This document shows positions 27,155-35,680 of a stretch of 64,000 nucleotides of DNA, one piece after another. A program made the position numbers and the translations under genes. The stretch's first letter is position 1. Every line of letters begins with the position of its first letter. The notes below the pieces were generated by a model. It did no database searches. It saw only the letters and a program-made list of their open reading frames with translations, and was not told where the DNA came from. The stretch is from Nakamurella multipartita DSM 44233 (lineage in GTDB: Bacteria; Actinomycetota; Actinomycetes; Mycobacteriales; Nakamurellaceae), in contig NC_013235.1 in assembly GCF_000024365.1 (NCBI RefSeq), positions 434,001 to 498,000 of the forward strand, written 5' to 3'.

Positions 27155-28666
27155 AGGCTGTCAAGTTTTCTGTGTAAGTCGCGATGTTGATCTTGGGTTG
27201 GGGTTGGTCAGCTGATCCTGGGGGTGATGCGGTCGGGGTATTGGATGGCCAGTGCACCGAGCGCGGGTTTCCAACCGGTGGTGACCTGGCCCTCGACGAG
27301 CCGGCCCTCGGCGGTGCGTCCGACTCGTTTGCCCTTCTCCGCGGCCCGGTCCCGGGCGCGTTTGTCCTCGATATCGCGGATGGCCAGCCACAGCAGCTTG
27401 ACCACTGCGTCGTCGTTGGGGAAGTGCCCGCGGTTCTTGATGATCTTGCGGAGCTGGTAGTTCAACGACTCGATCGCGTTCGTGGTGTAGATGATCTTGC
27501 GGACCGGCCATGGGAACGCCAGGAACGGGATGAACCGGTCCCAGGCGTCCTGCCAGGTCCGCAGGCAGGCCGGGTAGCGGCGGGCCAGATCGGTCTCGGC
27601 GAACGTCAACAGCGCCGTCTCGGCGGCGTCCACGGTCGGGGCGGTGTAGATCGTCTTGAGCTGGGCCACGACAGCCCGCCGGTCGGTGTAGGACACGAAC
27701 CGCATCGAGGCCCGGATCAGGTGGACCACACACGTTTGGACGGTCGTCCGCGGCCAGGTCGCCTCGATCGCCTCGGGTAGCCCGGTCAGCCCGTCGCAAC
27801 ACACGATCAGCACGTCCTTGACGCCCCGGTTGGCCAGCTCGGCGCAGACCCCGGCCCAGAACTTGGCGCCCTCGGTGGACTGCACCCAGATCCCCAGCAC
27901 GTGCTTGATCCCGGCCATATCGACGCCGACGGCGATGTACGCGCTCTTGTTCCGAACCTGGTGCCCGTCGCGGACCTTCACCACGATCGCGTCCAGGTAC
28001 ATGATCGGGTAGAGCTCTTCCAACGGCCGGGACTGCCAGGCCTTGACCTCTTCCAGGACCGCGTCGGTGATCTTGCTGATCGTGTCGTGGGACAGCTCGG
28101 TGCCCAGTGTCCGGGCCAGATGGGCCTGGATATCGCGGACGGTCATGCCGCCGGCGTAGAGGCTGATGATCTGCTCGTCCAACCCGCCCAGGCGGCGTTG
28201 GCCCTTGGGCACCAGCCGCGGCTCGAACGTCGACTTGCGGTCCCGCGGCACGCTCAACGGAACCGGACCGACCTCGGTCGAGAGCGTTTTCGGGGTGTGC
28301 CCGTTCCGACTGTTCGGCGAGCCCCGACCAGCCGGGTCGCCCGCTTCGTAGCCCAGGTGCCCGGTCAATTCCGCGGCCAGGCCTCGTTCGAGCACAGCCT
28401 TGATCATCTCCGGCAAGAACCCGCCCTCGCCGGTCAACCTGACCCCGCCGGCCTCGGCGCGGTCGATCAACTCATCCAGCCACACGTCGTCGGCCAGCAA
28501 CTCCCGCAGCTGCCGACCAGTCGACCGGGCCGGACCCGGCACCTCATCATCGACCGGCGACGACGGCACCGATGAGGACTGCTCGGTCATGGTCATGATC
28601 TGCTCCTTCGCGAGGCACCCGCCTCAGCATCCGATCGCGGTTCCTACACAGACCATCTGACACGCC
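27155..28666 (-). mobile_element. IS256-family insertion inside istA
   Basis: A 1,512-bp element flanked by a 10-bp direct repeat (CCCCGGGCAG at 27145-27154 and 28667-28676). The family usually makes 8-9 bp duplications, so one or two bases may be chance. Imperfect terminal repeats share a TGTCA block near each tip and CTGTGTA further in. It contains one full transposase gene. Intact ends and gene suggest recent and possibly active insertion. Confidence 0.85.
27208..28596 (-). CDS. IS256-family transposase
   Basis: A 462-residue DDE transposase of the Mutator/IS256 type. It has VGPVPLSVPRDRKSTFEPRL, GMTVRDIQAHLARTLGTELS, the DDE core (YLDAIVVKVRD, VLIVCCDGLTGLPEAIEATW) and the terminal NAIESLNYQLRKIIKNRGHF with the catalytic Glu. 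Length is complete. It is not a close relative of the IS256 remnant near position 700. Confidence 0.93.
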   Translation of the reverse strand: MTMTEQSSSVPSSPVDDEVPGPARSTGRQLRELLADDVWLDELIDRAEAGGVRLTGEGGFLPEMIKAVLERGLAAELTGHLGYEAGDPAGRGSPNSRNGHTPKTLSTEVGPVPLSVPRDRKSTFEPRLVPKGQRRLGGLDEQIISLYAGGMTVRDIQAHLARTLGTELSHDTISKITDAVLEEVKAWQSRPLEELYPIMYLDAIVVKVRDGHQVRNKSAYIAVGVDMAGIKHVLGIWVQSTEGAKFWAGVCAELANRGVKDVLIVCCDGLTGLPEAIEATWPRTTVQTCVVHLIRASMRFVSYTDRRAVVAQLKTIYTAPTVDAAETALLTFAETDLARRYPACLRTWQDAWDRFIPFLAFPWPVRKIIYTTNAIESLNYQLRKIIKNRGHFPNDDAVVKLLWLAIRDIEDKRARDRAAEKGKRVGRTAEGRLVEGQVTTGWKPALGALAIQYPDRITPRIS

Positions 28667-29879
28667 CCCCGGGCAGGGCGCCGGGTTTGTACTTGAGCAC
28701 CTCCAGGTAGTGATCCAGGTCCAACACCTGGGCGCCCTTACGGCCCGACCGCTCGTGGGTGGCGATGACGGTCCGGCCATCCAACACGATCACCTCACCC
28801 GCCCGGAGGTGGACCCGGACCCGGCGTCCGATGAACTTGGCTGGCACCGAATACTGACAGTTACGCACCATGATCCGGGCGTGCCGGTCGACCCGCGGGT
28901 TCAACGACAGGCCCGGTTCGAACACCTCGGTCGGCAACGGCCGGAGCAGGGGCTGCTCGATGGCGAACATCTCGCCCACGGTGCGCACCCGGCCGTTGAT
29001 CCGCCGGTGGTCATCGGCCCGGTCCGCCTTGGCCAGCCGAACATTCAGCTCGGCCAACGATTTCACCTTCGGCACCGGGACCAGATGGTTGCGCCGGAAC
29101 CGGCCGCCTTCGCCCTCCACACCGCCCTTTTCGTGGGCTCCGTGGACGCCGGGCAGGCAATAGAACCCATCGAATTGGTAGTGCGAACGGAACAGCACCC
29201 ACCGCTCGTTCTCGGTCCGCCGCCGGTCGGTGCCGAACAGCACGGCCGAGACCGCGGACTTGAGGTTGTCGTACTTCACGTGCACCGTTGGAACACCACC
29301 CAGCTCGGTGAACGCGGCGATATGACCCTCGAGGAACGCCTCCTGCGACTGAGTCGGGAACACCCGATGCACCGACCGACCCGAGAAGCACAACCACATC
29401 GTGAACAGGTAGCACTTCGTCCGACCGGCGGGCAGATCCACCCACAGTTCGGCGAAGTCGACCTCACCCTCGGCGGCCGGCTGATGCGTCTGCGGGACGA
29501 ACACCTCCGCCAACGGCCGGCCCGCCTCAGCCCAGATCTCCCGCCGCCGCTGGGCGACATAGGCCCGCAGCGTCGAATACGACAACCCGGTCGCCTGATG
29601 CTCCTCGACCAACCGGTCCAGGATCCGCACCGTGGTGTGTCGCTGCTTGCGCGGGGCCGTCAGATCCGACCGCAACATTGCGTCGATCGCGGTCACGAAC
29701 GGGTCGATCTTGCGGGACTGCCACCTGCGCCGGGCCGGCTCCGGCGGCGCCGCCGACGCCAACGCTTGCCGCACCGTTCGACGGTGCACATGGTGGCGCT
29801 TGGCCAACGCCCGCACCGACAAGCCCTCCACCCGGGAATCCCGCCGGATCTGTTCGAACAGCATGACCTTGGACCTCAC
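28667..29879 (-). pseudogene. istA: IstA transposase, N-terminal fragment
   Basis: About 400 residues of IstA. The N-terminal HTH (LFEQIRRDSRVEGLSVRALA, HVHRRTVRQAL) and the DDE domain (EGEVDFAELWVDLPAG, PTVHVKYDNLKSAV, catalytic Glu region GVHGAHEKGGVEG) are visible. The C-terminal beta-barrel begins before the frame runs into the IS256 element at LPG and terminates there. GTG 29879 is preceded by AGGAGGAG. The rest of the gene lies at 26690-27154. Confidence 0.88.
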
Positions 29880-30021
29880 GTCTCCTCCTGACGTCGTCGC
29901 CTCCGACGACGATCAGGTGGGGCCACCCAAACCTGACAGAACCTGCCCGGAGAGTCGCAGGTGGGGCCACTCAAACCTGCGATTCCCTGCTCCGGCGGGG
30001 CCACTCAAACCTGACACAACC

Positions 30022-31329
30022 ATGCGGAGGCGGGCGGACGCTCAGGTCATGCGACGCGGCCCCGCGGAACCCCGTCTTCCTGCCGAGACCAACACGTCAG
30101 GGCAGGCGTCAGGGCGAGTCGGTGCCGGAGTCATCGCGCTGTACGCGCTGGCGTTCATGGCCAGCTGCTTGATGCTCATTGCCCCGTTGCTGGTCACGTT
30201 GGCGTTGAAGGTCGGGGATCTGGTCGGCGCGGAGGCGGCGCCGGGCCGGCTGGCGTTGACGTTGGCGGCCGGCTCGTTCCTGGCCCTGTTCGCCAACCCG
30301 TTGTTCGGCAAGCTCAGCGACCGGACCACGTCGCGGTTCGGGATGCGACGACCCTGGATGCTGCTGGGCCTGGCTGGAGGGACCGTGGGTATCGCCACCA
30401 TCGCGTACGCCCAGACGCTCATCGTGGTGGTGGTCGGGTGGTGTGTGGCGCAGGTGTTCTTCAACGCGCTGCTGGCGGTGCAGGTGGCGGTGTTGCCGGA
30501 CCAGGTGCCGGCGGAGCAGCGGGGCATGGTCTCCGGCGTGCTCGGAGTCTGCGTACCGGTGGCGTCCGTGTGCGGCACCTATCTCGTCAACGTCTTCTCG
30601 CCGAACACCGCGGCGATGTTCCTGGGCCCGGTCGCGGTGGGTGCCGTGTTCATCGTGCTGTTCGCAGCGGTGCTGCCGGATCGCCGGCTCACGGCCGGAA
30701 CACTTCCGCGGTGGTCGTGGCGGGAGTTCGCCGGGACCTTCTACGTCTCCCCGCGCCGCCACCGCGACTTCTCCTGGGTGTTCCTGAGCCGGTTCCTGTT
30801 CGTGATGGCGTTCGCGTTCCTCACCAGCTACCAGGTGTACTACCTGCTCGCCCACCTTGGCAGCAGCCAGGAGCGCGTCCCTCATCAGGTGTTCGTCGGG
30901 ACCCTGGTCTCCTCGGCCGGTGTCGTGGTCGCGTCGCTGCTCGGCGGGAAGCTGTCGGATCGGTGCGGCCGGCGCCGGGTGTTCGTCCTGGCTGCCGCCG
31001 TGGTGTACGGCGTCGCGATGTTCATCGTGGGCCTGGCCGGCGACTTCTCAGCATTCCTCGTCGGGGTGGCTGTCAGTGGTGTCGGGCTCGGTGTGTACGT
31101 GGCCGTCGACCTGGCGCTGGTGACCCAGGTGCTGCCCAGTGCCGCGGAAACGGCCAAGGACATGGGCGTGTTCAACATCGCCAACGCGCTGCCGTACTCC
31201 GTTGCCCCCATGGTTGCCCCGGCCATCCTCGCCGTGAGCGGCGGCCAGTACTCGGCGCTGTTCGCGTTCGCGGGTGCGTGCGCGCTGGCGTCGGCGTTGG
31301 CAGTGAGCCGGGTACGTGCGGTGCGCTGA
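30022..31329 (+). CDS. MFS transporter
   Basis: A 435-residue major facilitator protein with about 12 membrane helices. The MFS signature between helices 2 and 3 is LFGKLSDRTTSRFGMRRPWM, and the equivalent loop in the second half is LLGGKLSDRCGRRRVFVL. The start is uncertain: ATG 30022 is only 6 nt from the IS21 end and a second ATG lies at 30049. The insertion has therefore removed the native promoter and perhaps a few codons. Expression may now depend on the IS. Substrate is unknown; GPH-type sugar cation symporters and drug effluxers are both possible. Confidence 0.8.
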   Translation: MRRRADAQVMRRGPAEPRLPAETNTSGQASGRVGAGVIALYALAFMASCLMLIAPLLVTLALKVGDLVGAEAAPGRLALTLAAGSFLALFANPLFGKLSDRTTSRFGMRRPWMLLGLAGGTVGIATIAYAQTLIVVVVGWCVAQVFFNALLAVQVAVLPDQVPAEQRGMVSGVLGVCVPVASVCGTYLVNVFSPNTAAMFLGPVAVGAVFIVLFAAVLPDRRLTAGTLPRWSWREFAGTFYVSPRRHRDFSWVFLSRFLFVMAFAFLTSYQVYYLLAHLGSSQERVPHQVFVGTLVSSAGVVVASLLGGKLSDRCGRRRVFVLAAAVVYGVAMFIVGLAGDFSAFLVGVAVSGVGLGVYVAVDLALVTQVLPSAAETAKDMGVFNIANALPYSVAPMVAPAILAVSGGQYSALFAFAGACALASALAVSRVRAVR

Positions 31330-31496
31330 CTCGCCCCGCCCATCGTGGCCGGCCTCGGTCACGGTGGGCCCGGGTGCCTCACAGATCGGCGGCCGCGACA
31401 CCCACTGCGCCGGATCTGCCGGCGAAACGGCAATAGCTGGGAACTACCGACAGGTGGACCGGAGGTGCTGTGGGTGGGGCTGGGTGGCGGTTCCGG

Positions 31497-32099
31497 TCAG
31501 GGCGGGTTGCTGTCACCGGTCACTCGGGTGTGCATTTCCTCGCCGTGACGGCCGAACAGGCTGAGCACCTCGGCCGGCTCGTGCCCGGTGCTGCCGAACC
31601 AGTGCGGGATGTTGGTATCGAACTCGACGACCTCACCCGGTTGCAGGACCAGGTCGCGGTCGCCCAAGACCAGTCGCATCCGTCCGGAAAGCACGTACAG
31701 CCATTCGTGCCCCTCGTGGCTGCGGGGTTCCGGGGTCGACTTCGTCGTGGGGATGACGATCTTCCAGGCCTGGGTGCTGCCCGGCTGTTGGGTCAGCGGA
31801 ATGACGGTGCGGCCCTTCACCCGCCTCGGCTTGAGCCGCACCCGGGGGTCACCGATATCGGGTCCGCCGACCAGGTCGTCCAGCGGCACGTTGTAGGCCA
31901 TGGCCAGCGGGAGCAGCAGTTCCAGACTGGCCTTACGTTGCCCGGTCTCCAGCCGGGACAGCGTGCTCTTGGAGATCCCGGTGGCCGCGGCGAGGGCGGT
32001 CAGGGTGACCTGCCGCTGCGTGCGGAGCCGCTTCAACCGCGGCCCGACCTGCTCGAGCGCTGCCGCGATCATCGCCGCACGGTCGTCCATGCTCCTCAT
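31497..32099 (-). CDS. XRE-family regulator with C-terminal cupin domain
   Basis: A 200-residue regulator. The N-terminal XRE helix-turn-helix (LTALAAATGISKSTLSRLET) is followed by a cupin_2 domain (HEGHEWLYVLSGRMRLVLGD and LQPGEVVEFDTNIPHWFG). The layout matches the PuuR/SutR-like XRE-cupin family, where the cupin binds a small effector. It is divergent from the flavoprotein gene with a 71-bp gap and probably controls it, itself and possibly the MFS gene. ATG 32099 is used; ATG 32090 is an alternative. Confidence 0.88.
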   Translation of the reverse strand: MRSMDDRAAMIAAALEQVGPRLKRLRTQRQVTLTALAAATGISKSTLSRLETGQRKASLELLLPLAMAYNVPLDDLVGGPDIGDPRVRLKPRRVKGRTVIPLTQQPGSTQAWKIVIPTTKSTPEPRSHEGHEWLYVLSGRMRLVLGDRDLVLQPGEVVEFDTNIPHWFGSTGHEPAEVLSLFGRHGEEMHTRVTGDSNPP

Positions 32100-32170
32100 C
32101 CCACCCCGTCGATCCCGGAAACAGCAACGATCATTGTGGATTCGGGGATGCTCGGACCACGCTGAACGGC
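32100..32170. promoter_or_regulatory. Divergent promoter region of the XRE-cupin regulator and flavoprotein
   Basis: This 71-bp gap between divergent genes must carry both promoters and probably the operator of the XRE regulator. AACGATCATT near its centre is partly palindromic and is a candidate operator half. No clear -35/-10 pair could be assigned. Confidence 0.35.
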
Positions 32171-33106
32171 ATGGACGAATTCGATGTGGTGGTCATCGGC
32201 GGTGGGGCGGCGGGGTTGTCGGCCGCCTTGGTGTTGTCCCGGGCGCGGCGGACGGTCCTGGTGGTTGATTCCGGGGCGCCGCGCAACGCACCGGCCAGCC
32301 ACATGCACGGGTTCTTGTCCCGGGACGGGCTGCCCCCCGCCGACCTCCTGGCTGCCGGCCGACGGGAGGTCACCGGTTACGGGGGCCGGGTGGTGGCCGG
32401 CACCGTCACCGACGTGACCGCCTGCGGATCGGACCGATTCCATCTTCTGCTGGCCGACGGCTCCCGGGTCTCCGCCCGGCGGCTGCTGCTGGCCACCGGC
32501 CTGCGCGACGAACTCCCGGACATCCCGGGGCTCGCCGACCGGTGGGGCCGCGACGTCCTGCACTGCCCCTACTGCCACGGCTACGAGGTCCGTGACCAAC
32601 GGCTGGCCGTCCTCGGCTGGATCCCGGGCGCGGTCCGCTACGCGCAGATCGTCCGGCAATGGAGCGGCGACGTCGCCTACGTCACTGCCGGTGAGCCGCT
32701 CACCGCAGCCGACCGGGGGCAGCTGGTCGCCCGGAATATCGAGGTGGTCGACGATTCCGTCAGCCGGCTGTTGGTCGATGGCGACCGGCTCACCGGCCTC
32801 CTCACCGATGGCGGCCGCACCGTGCCGTGTGACGCCCTGTTCGTGCCGCCCAGGTTCCGACCGCACGATGCCCTGCTCGGCCGGCTCGCCGCCCACACCG
32901 ACCAGGACGGCTGGGTCACCACCGGGCCCACCGGCCGCACCAACATCCCCGGGTTGTGGGTGGCCGGCAACGTCACCAACCCCCGCGCTCAGGTGATCAC
33001 CGCGGCCGGCGAGGGATCCGCCGCCGCGATCGACATCAACGCCGACCTCGTTGACGACGACGTCAGACAAGCGGTCCGGGAAACCAACCACGGCCTGCTC
33101 GCCTGA
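32171..33106 (+). CDS. Thioredoxin-reductase-like FAD/NAD(P) oxidoreductase
   Basis: A 311-residue flavoprotein. The FAD-binding motif is VVVIGGGAAGLSAALVLSRA, the redox-active disulfide HCPYCHGYEV sits mid-protein as in thioredoxin reductases, and the C-terminal FAD site is NIPGLWVAGNVTNPRAQVIT. The usual GxGxxA NADPH motif of true TrxB is replaced by LAVLGWIPGAVRYA, so it belongs to the TrxB-like, ferredoxin- or disulfide-dependent group such as the HlmI/GliT family. It could oxidise or reduce a small dithiol or partner protein. It is divergent from the XRE-cupin regulator. Confidence 0.87.
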   Translation: MDEFDVVVIGGGAAGLSAALVLSRARRTVLVVDSGAPRNAPASHMHGFLSRDGLPPADLLAAGRREVTGYGGRVVAGTVTDVTACGSDRFHLLLADGSRVSARRLLLATGLRDELPDIPGLADRWGRDVLHCPYCHGYEVRDQRLAVLGWIPGAVRYAQIVRQWSGDVAYVTAGEPLTAADRGQLVARNIEVVDDSVSRLLVDGDRLTGLLTDGGRTVPCDALFVPPRFRPHDALLGRLAAHTDQDGWVTTGPTGRTNIPGLWVAGNVTNPRAQVITAAGEGSAAAIDINADLVDDDVRQAVRETNHGLLA

Positions 33107-33152
33107 CGGCCACTCCGACACCACAGAACCCCTACCTTCCAAGGAGAAACCG

Positions 33153-33416
33153 ATGAATGCCACTTCGGCCACTGCGGCCTCGACCCGGCCGGCGCCGCCG
33201 ACCAAGCATCAGCTGGCGCTGATGATCTGGTTGGCGGTCTTCCCGACGCTGACCGTCCTGAACCTCGCCCTCGGCAGCTGGCTCAGTCAACTGTCGCCGG
33301 TGCTGCGGACCTTCGTCCTGGCCACGGTCGCCGTCCCCATCGTCATCTACGGCCTCATGCCGCAGCTCCACCGGCTGCGGATGATGTTGATTGCCCGCGC
33401 CGGGGGACGCGGGTAA
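33153..33416 (+). CDS. Small two-helix membrane protein
   Basis: An 87-residue protein with a polar start and two membrane helices (about 25-45 and 52-70), ending in basic residues. KHQLALMIWLAVFPTLTVLN resembles the C-terminal membrane segment found on some antibiotic-biosynthesis-monooxygenase-like proteins, but the soluble ABM domain is absent here. AAGGAGA lies 6 nt before ATG 33153. It is 46 nt after the flavoprotein and probably in the same operon. Confidence 0.75.
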   Translation: MNATSATAASTRPAPPTKHQLALMIWLAVFPTLTVLNLALGSWLSQLSPVLRTFVLATVAVPIVIYGLMPQLHRLRMMLIARAGGRG

Positions 33417-33430
33417 CCGGCCGGGGCGCC

Positions 33431-33734
33431 CAGACGTGGATGGGGTCGGCGGCGACCCAGGGTCTGATCGGCGCGGTCCGTCGCGCCGACGTATTCGCGG
33501 TGAGCGCGCTCGACGAGGACTCGCAGATGGTCGACGCTGATGCGTCGGGGCGGTCGGCGGCGCCGGCCTGGATGCGGGCGCTGGCGGCCGTGCTGGCGAT
33601 GGAGGGCTGGGCCTGGCTGGCTGCGGGTCGTGGTCCGGCGAGCGCATTCGCTAGTTGATCAAGGACCTGCGGCACAGGCCGCGCAGATGGCATCCCTGGT
33701 CAATCGACTCGAACGAATCGCTCCGCTTACATGA
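33431..33734 (+). pseudogene. Decayed third copy of the A/B gene pair
   Basis: About 60 codons match the middle of gene A (QTWMGSAATQGLIGAVRRAD ... APAWMRALAAVLAMEGW). After a deletion junction near 33,620, the last 20 codons of gene B follow, in the frame AAQMASLVNRLERIAPL, ending at TGA 33732-33734. So the end of A and most of B were deleted. No tRNA fragment accompanies this copy. It implies that a third related element once had its end in this area. Confidence 0.8.
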
Positions 33735-34101
33735 TCTGGCCCCGGAGTGTCCCCAGGCCGTGGCTGGTCGCCCGAGCAGCCGTTGAATGGCGGATGGTCC
33801 GCACCCGCTAGTCAGCCTGAAGGTGTTTCCGCCGGCAATCCGTTTCCCTGGCGGTGAACAGGCGATTTCAGGAACCGACAAGGGTCGGGTCGTAGCCGTC
33901 CGTCGGCTTCAGGGCGCGCGTTGATCAGGGCCGAACGCTCGAAGCGTGAAGGCGTCTCATGGAGACTCCCTTCGGATTCGTCATTGCAGGATCGGCGTTT
34001 CGAGTTCCTCTTTGGTGATGCCGATCTCGCGCTATAGCTCGTCGGGATCACGATGGTGCCGGGCGGCGGCGGCCTTGAGGTATCCCCAGGCGTCGGTGCC
34101 C
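33735..34101. other. Region without a recognisable gene, next to integrase
   Basis: Between the A/B relic and the integrase stop there is no convincing gene. On the minus strand a short stretch with an internal stop reads REIGITKEELETPIL around 34,000-34,040, which looks like the tail of a decayed small protein. An excisionase might be expected here but none is evident. Confidence 0.4.
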
Positions 34102-35280
34102 TCACCCACCGGCCGCCAACATGTTCTCGATGGTGGCGGCGGCCTGCGCGTCGGCGGCCGGCAGGGCGTGGCTGTAGATGCGCAGGGTGGTCGAGGCGTC
34201 ACGGTGGCCGAGTCGGTACTGGGCCTGGAGGACCTGGCCTTGGCCGACGAGGGCGGTGGCCACGGTGTGCCGCAGCCGGTGCAGGGTGATGTCGGGGTGC
34301 CCGGCGCGGTCGCAGGCGTCGGAGAACCAGTGGCCGAGGGTGGAGGTTGTCAGCCGGGTGGTGTGCGCGGGATCCCGGGAGAACACCCACGGGCCGAACT
34401 CTGCGCCGGCGGGGCAGCGACTCCGCCACCGGTTGGTCAGGTCGGTCCAGAGGTCGACGGTGGTCGGGCCGAGGGTGATCCGCCGGGTGCGGCGGCCCTT
34501 CGTGGTGCCGAGGATCTCGTTGGAGGTGGCTCGGGCGATGGTCAGGACGCGGCCGTCCAGGTCGTCGAAACGGAGGGCGGCGAGTTCGGCGCGGCGGGCG
34601 CCGGAGTCGGCGACCAGTCGGCTGAGCAGCTGTAGTTGCTCGGCGCGGTGCCGCCGGGCGGTATCGCGGCCGCTGCGCACCAGTCTGGTGCTCAGCTGGT
34701 CGGCCTGCTCCTTGGTGCAGGCCAGGAGGTCGCGGACCTGGTCGATGGGGACGTCCTTGCGGCTGTCGCACTGGGGTGGTCCATGGACGCCGTCGAGGGG
34801 ATGGCGATCGAGGATCCGCATGGTGTAGGCCCAGCCCATCGCGGAGCGCAGGACCCGGAATCGGTTGGACACGGTGGGCTGGTGCCAGCCGGTGTCGCGC
34901 CAGTGGTGGCAGATCGCGGTCAGGACGGTCGGGGTGAGGTCGATCGCGCGGCGGGACCCTATGGGGTCGCGGCACAGGAAGCTCACATTCGACCGGTACC
35001 CGCTGACCGTCGAGGGCTTCCAGTCGTGGTCGGCGGCCAGCCAACTGCGCAGCAGTTGCGCCACGGTGATCGCGGGCCGGGGCCGGCCCGCGTCGCGGAG
35101 CAGTTCGGCGGTGGCCGCCCATTGCTGCCGGGCCTCTTGCGCCGCGGCCCTTTCACCGCGGACGGTGATCGACCGGACCCGGCTGCGGCCGGTCACCGGG
35201 TCGGGGCCGAGCGCGACCCTGATCTCCCACACCCCCGGGCGGCGTTGGCGCAGTGACCCGGCACCTCGGATTGTTCCCAT
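34102..35280 (-). CDS. int: Site-specific tyrosine integrase
   Basis: A 392-residue phage-type integrase. The arm-binding N-terminus is followed by a core-binding SAM-like domain (TVAQLLRSWLAADHDWKPST) and the catalytic domain. The catalytic set is Arg229 (DSGARRAEL), Lys261 (TTKGRRTRR), His334-x-x-Arg337 (LHRLRHTVATAL), His359 (LGHRDASTT) and Tyr369 (RIYSHA). All are present, so it looks active. The start is ATG 35280; the open frame extends upstream through the att core, but that is read-through. It lies 151 bp inside the right att copy of the left element and is the likely enzyme for integration into tRNA-Arg. Confidence 0.92.
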   Translation of the reverse strand: MGTIRGAGSLRQRRPGVWEIRVALGPDPVTGRSRVRSITVRGERAAAQEARQQWAATAELLRDAGRPRPAITVAQLLRSWLAADHDWKPSTVSGYRSNVSFLCRDPIGSRRAIDLTPTVLTAICHHWRDTGWHQPTVSNRFRVLRSAMGWAYTMRILDRHPLDGVHGPPQCDSRKDVPIDQVRDLLACTKEQADQLSTRLVRSGRDTARRHRAEQLQLLSRLVADSGARRAELAALRFDDLDGRVLTIARATSNEILGTTKGRRTRRITLGPTTVDLWTDLTNRWRSRCPAGAEFGPWVFSRDPAHTTRLTTSTLGHWFSDACDRAGHPDITLHRLRHTVATALVGQGQVLQAQYRLGHRDASTTLRIYSHALPAADAQAAATIENMLAAGG

Positions 35281-35431
35281 TGCGGATATGTACCCAGGTT
35301 TTGACAGCTTCGATTCGAACGTTCGTCCGTAGCCGCTGACCTGCGTTGTTGGGACAGTTGTTGGGATGAGATCTTGAAGCAAGATCAACTGCGTCAGCGA
35401 GAACTGTTGTGAATGAGTGGATGTGGTGTGT

Positions 35432-35471
35432 GCGCCCGGAGGGATTCGAACCCCCAACCTTCTGATCCGTA
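35432..35471 (-). repeat. Middle att core: 3' fragment of tRNA-Arg(ACG)
   Basis: An exact 40-bp copy of 8762-8801. On the minus strand it covers the anticodon ACG to the acceptor strand and includes a proper discriminator base just outside (TGCGCCCGG on the plus strand), closer to a real tRNA end than the left copy. The 5' half is missing here too, so this is a junction att between two tandem elements. The full tRNA should lie beyond the right edge of the window. Confidence 0.85.
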
Positions 35472-35680
35472 TCCCGGCGGGCGTCAGTCAGCTTGTGAGA
35501 CAGTGTCTCTGACGTGCGGCGACGTGTCTGCCGGTGTTGGGCAGGATGTGTCGAAATCGGCTCCTATTGCTGTCAACTGCTGCTATCAAGGTGGCTTCCG
35601 GATCACGTCGATCGCAACTACTTCGGGATCGGTTCGGGAGACCCTCACGGCCCCTTCGAGTATGCCACCGGGCGACCCTG

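Larger units (their letters stand above)
25801..30016. mobile_element. IS21-family element carrying a nested IS256 element
   Basis: It is delimited by TGTCA...TGACA tips. The left end has two and the right end three copies of a repeat like CAGGTTTGAGTGGCCCC, the multiple terminal repeats typical of IS21 ends. It encodes istA (split) and istB on the minus strand. Removing the nested 1,512-bp element and one 10-bp repeat copy leaves about 2.7 kb, normal for IS21. No target duplication is obvious at the outer ends. With istA broken the element cannot transpose on its own. Confidence 0.75.
8762..35471. mobile_element. Left integrated element (26.7 kb, tRNA-Arg site)
   Basis: It is bounded by the two 40-bp tRNA-Arg 3' copies, with a tyrosine integrase about 150 bp inside the right copy and the A/B pair inside the left copy. 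Cargo includes regulators, oxidoreductases, transporters and hydrolases. No relaxase, coupling protein or secretion ATPase lies inside. It is therefore a genomic island, a mobilizable element relying on a partner, or a conjugative element that lost its transfer genes. Boundaries are inferred from the repeats alone. Confidence 0.65.

Noticed and set aside
29880..30016. Repeated blocks of about 20 bp thought to be an independent repeat array
   Set aside because: They are the multiple terminal repeats (transposase-binding sites) of the IS21 right end and match the pair at its left end.
33812..34105. An excisionase gene next to the integrase
   Set aside because: The 97-codon minus-strand frame has no HTH or excisionase-like features and an adjacent frame contains relic coding sequence with stops.
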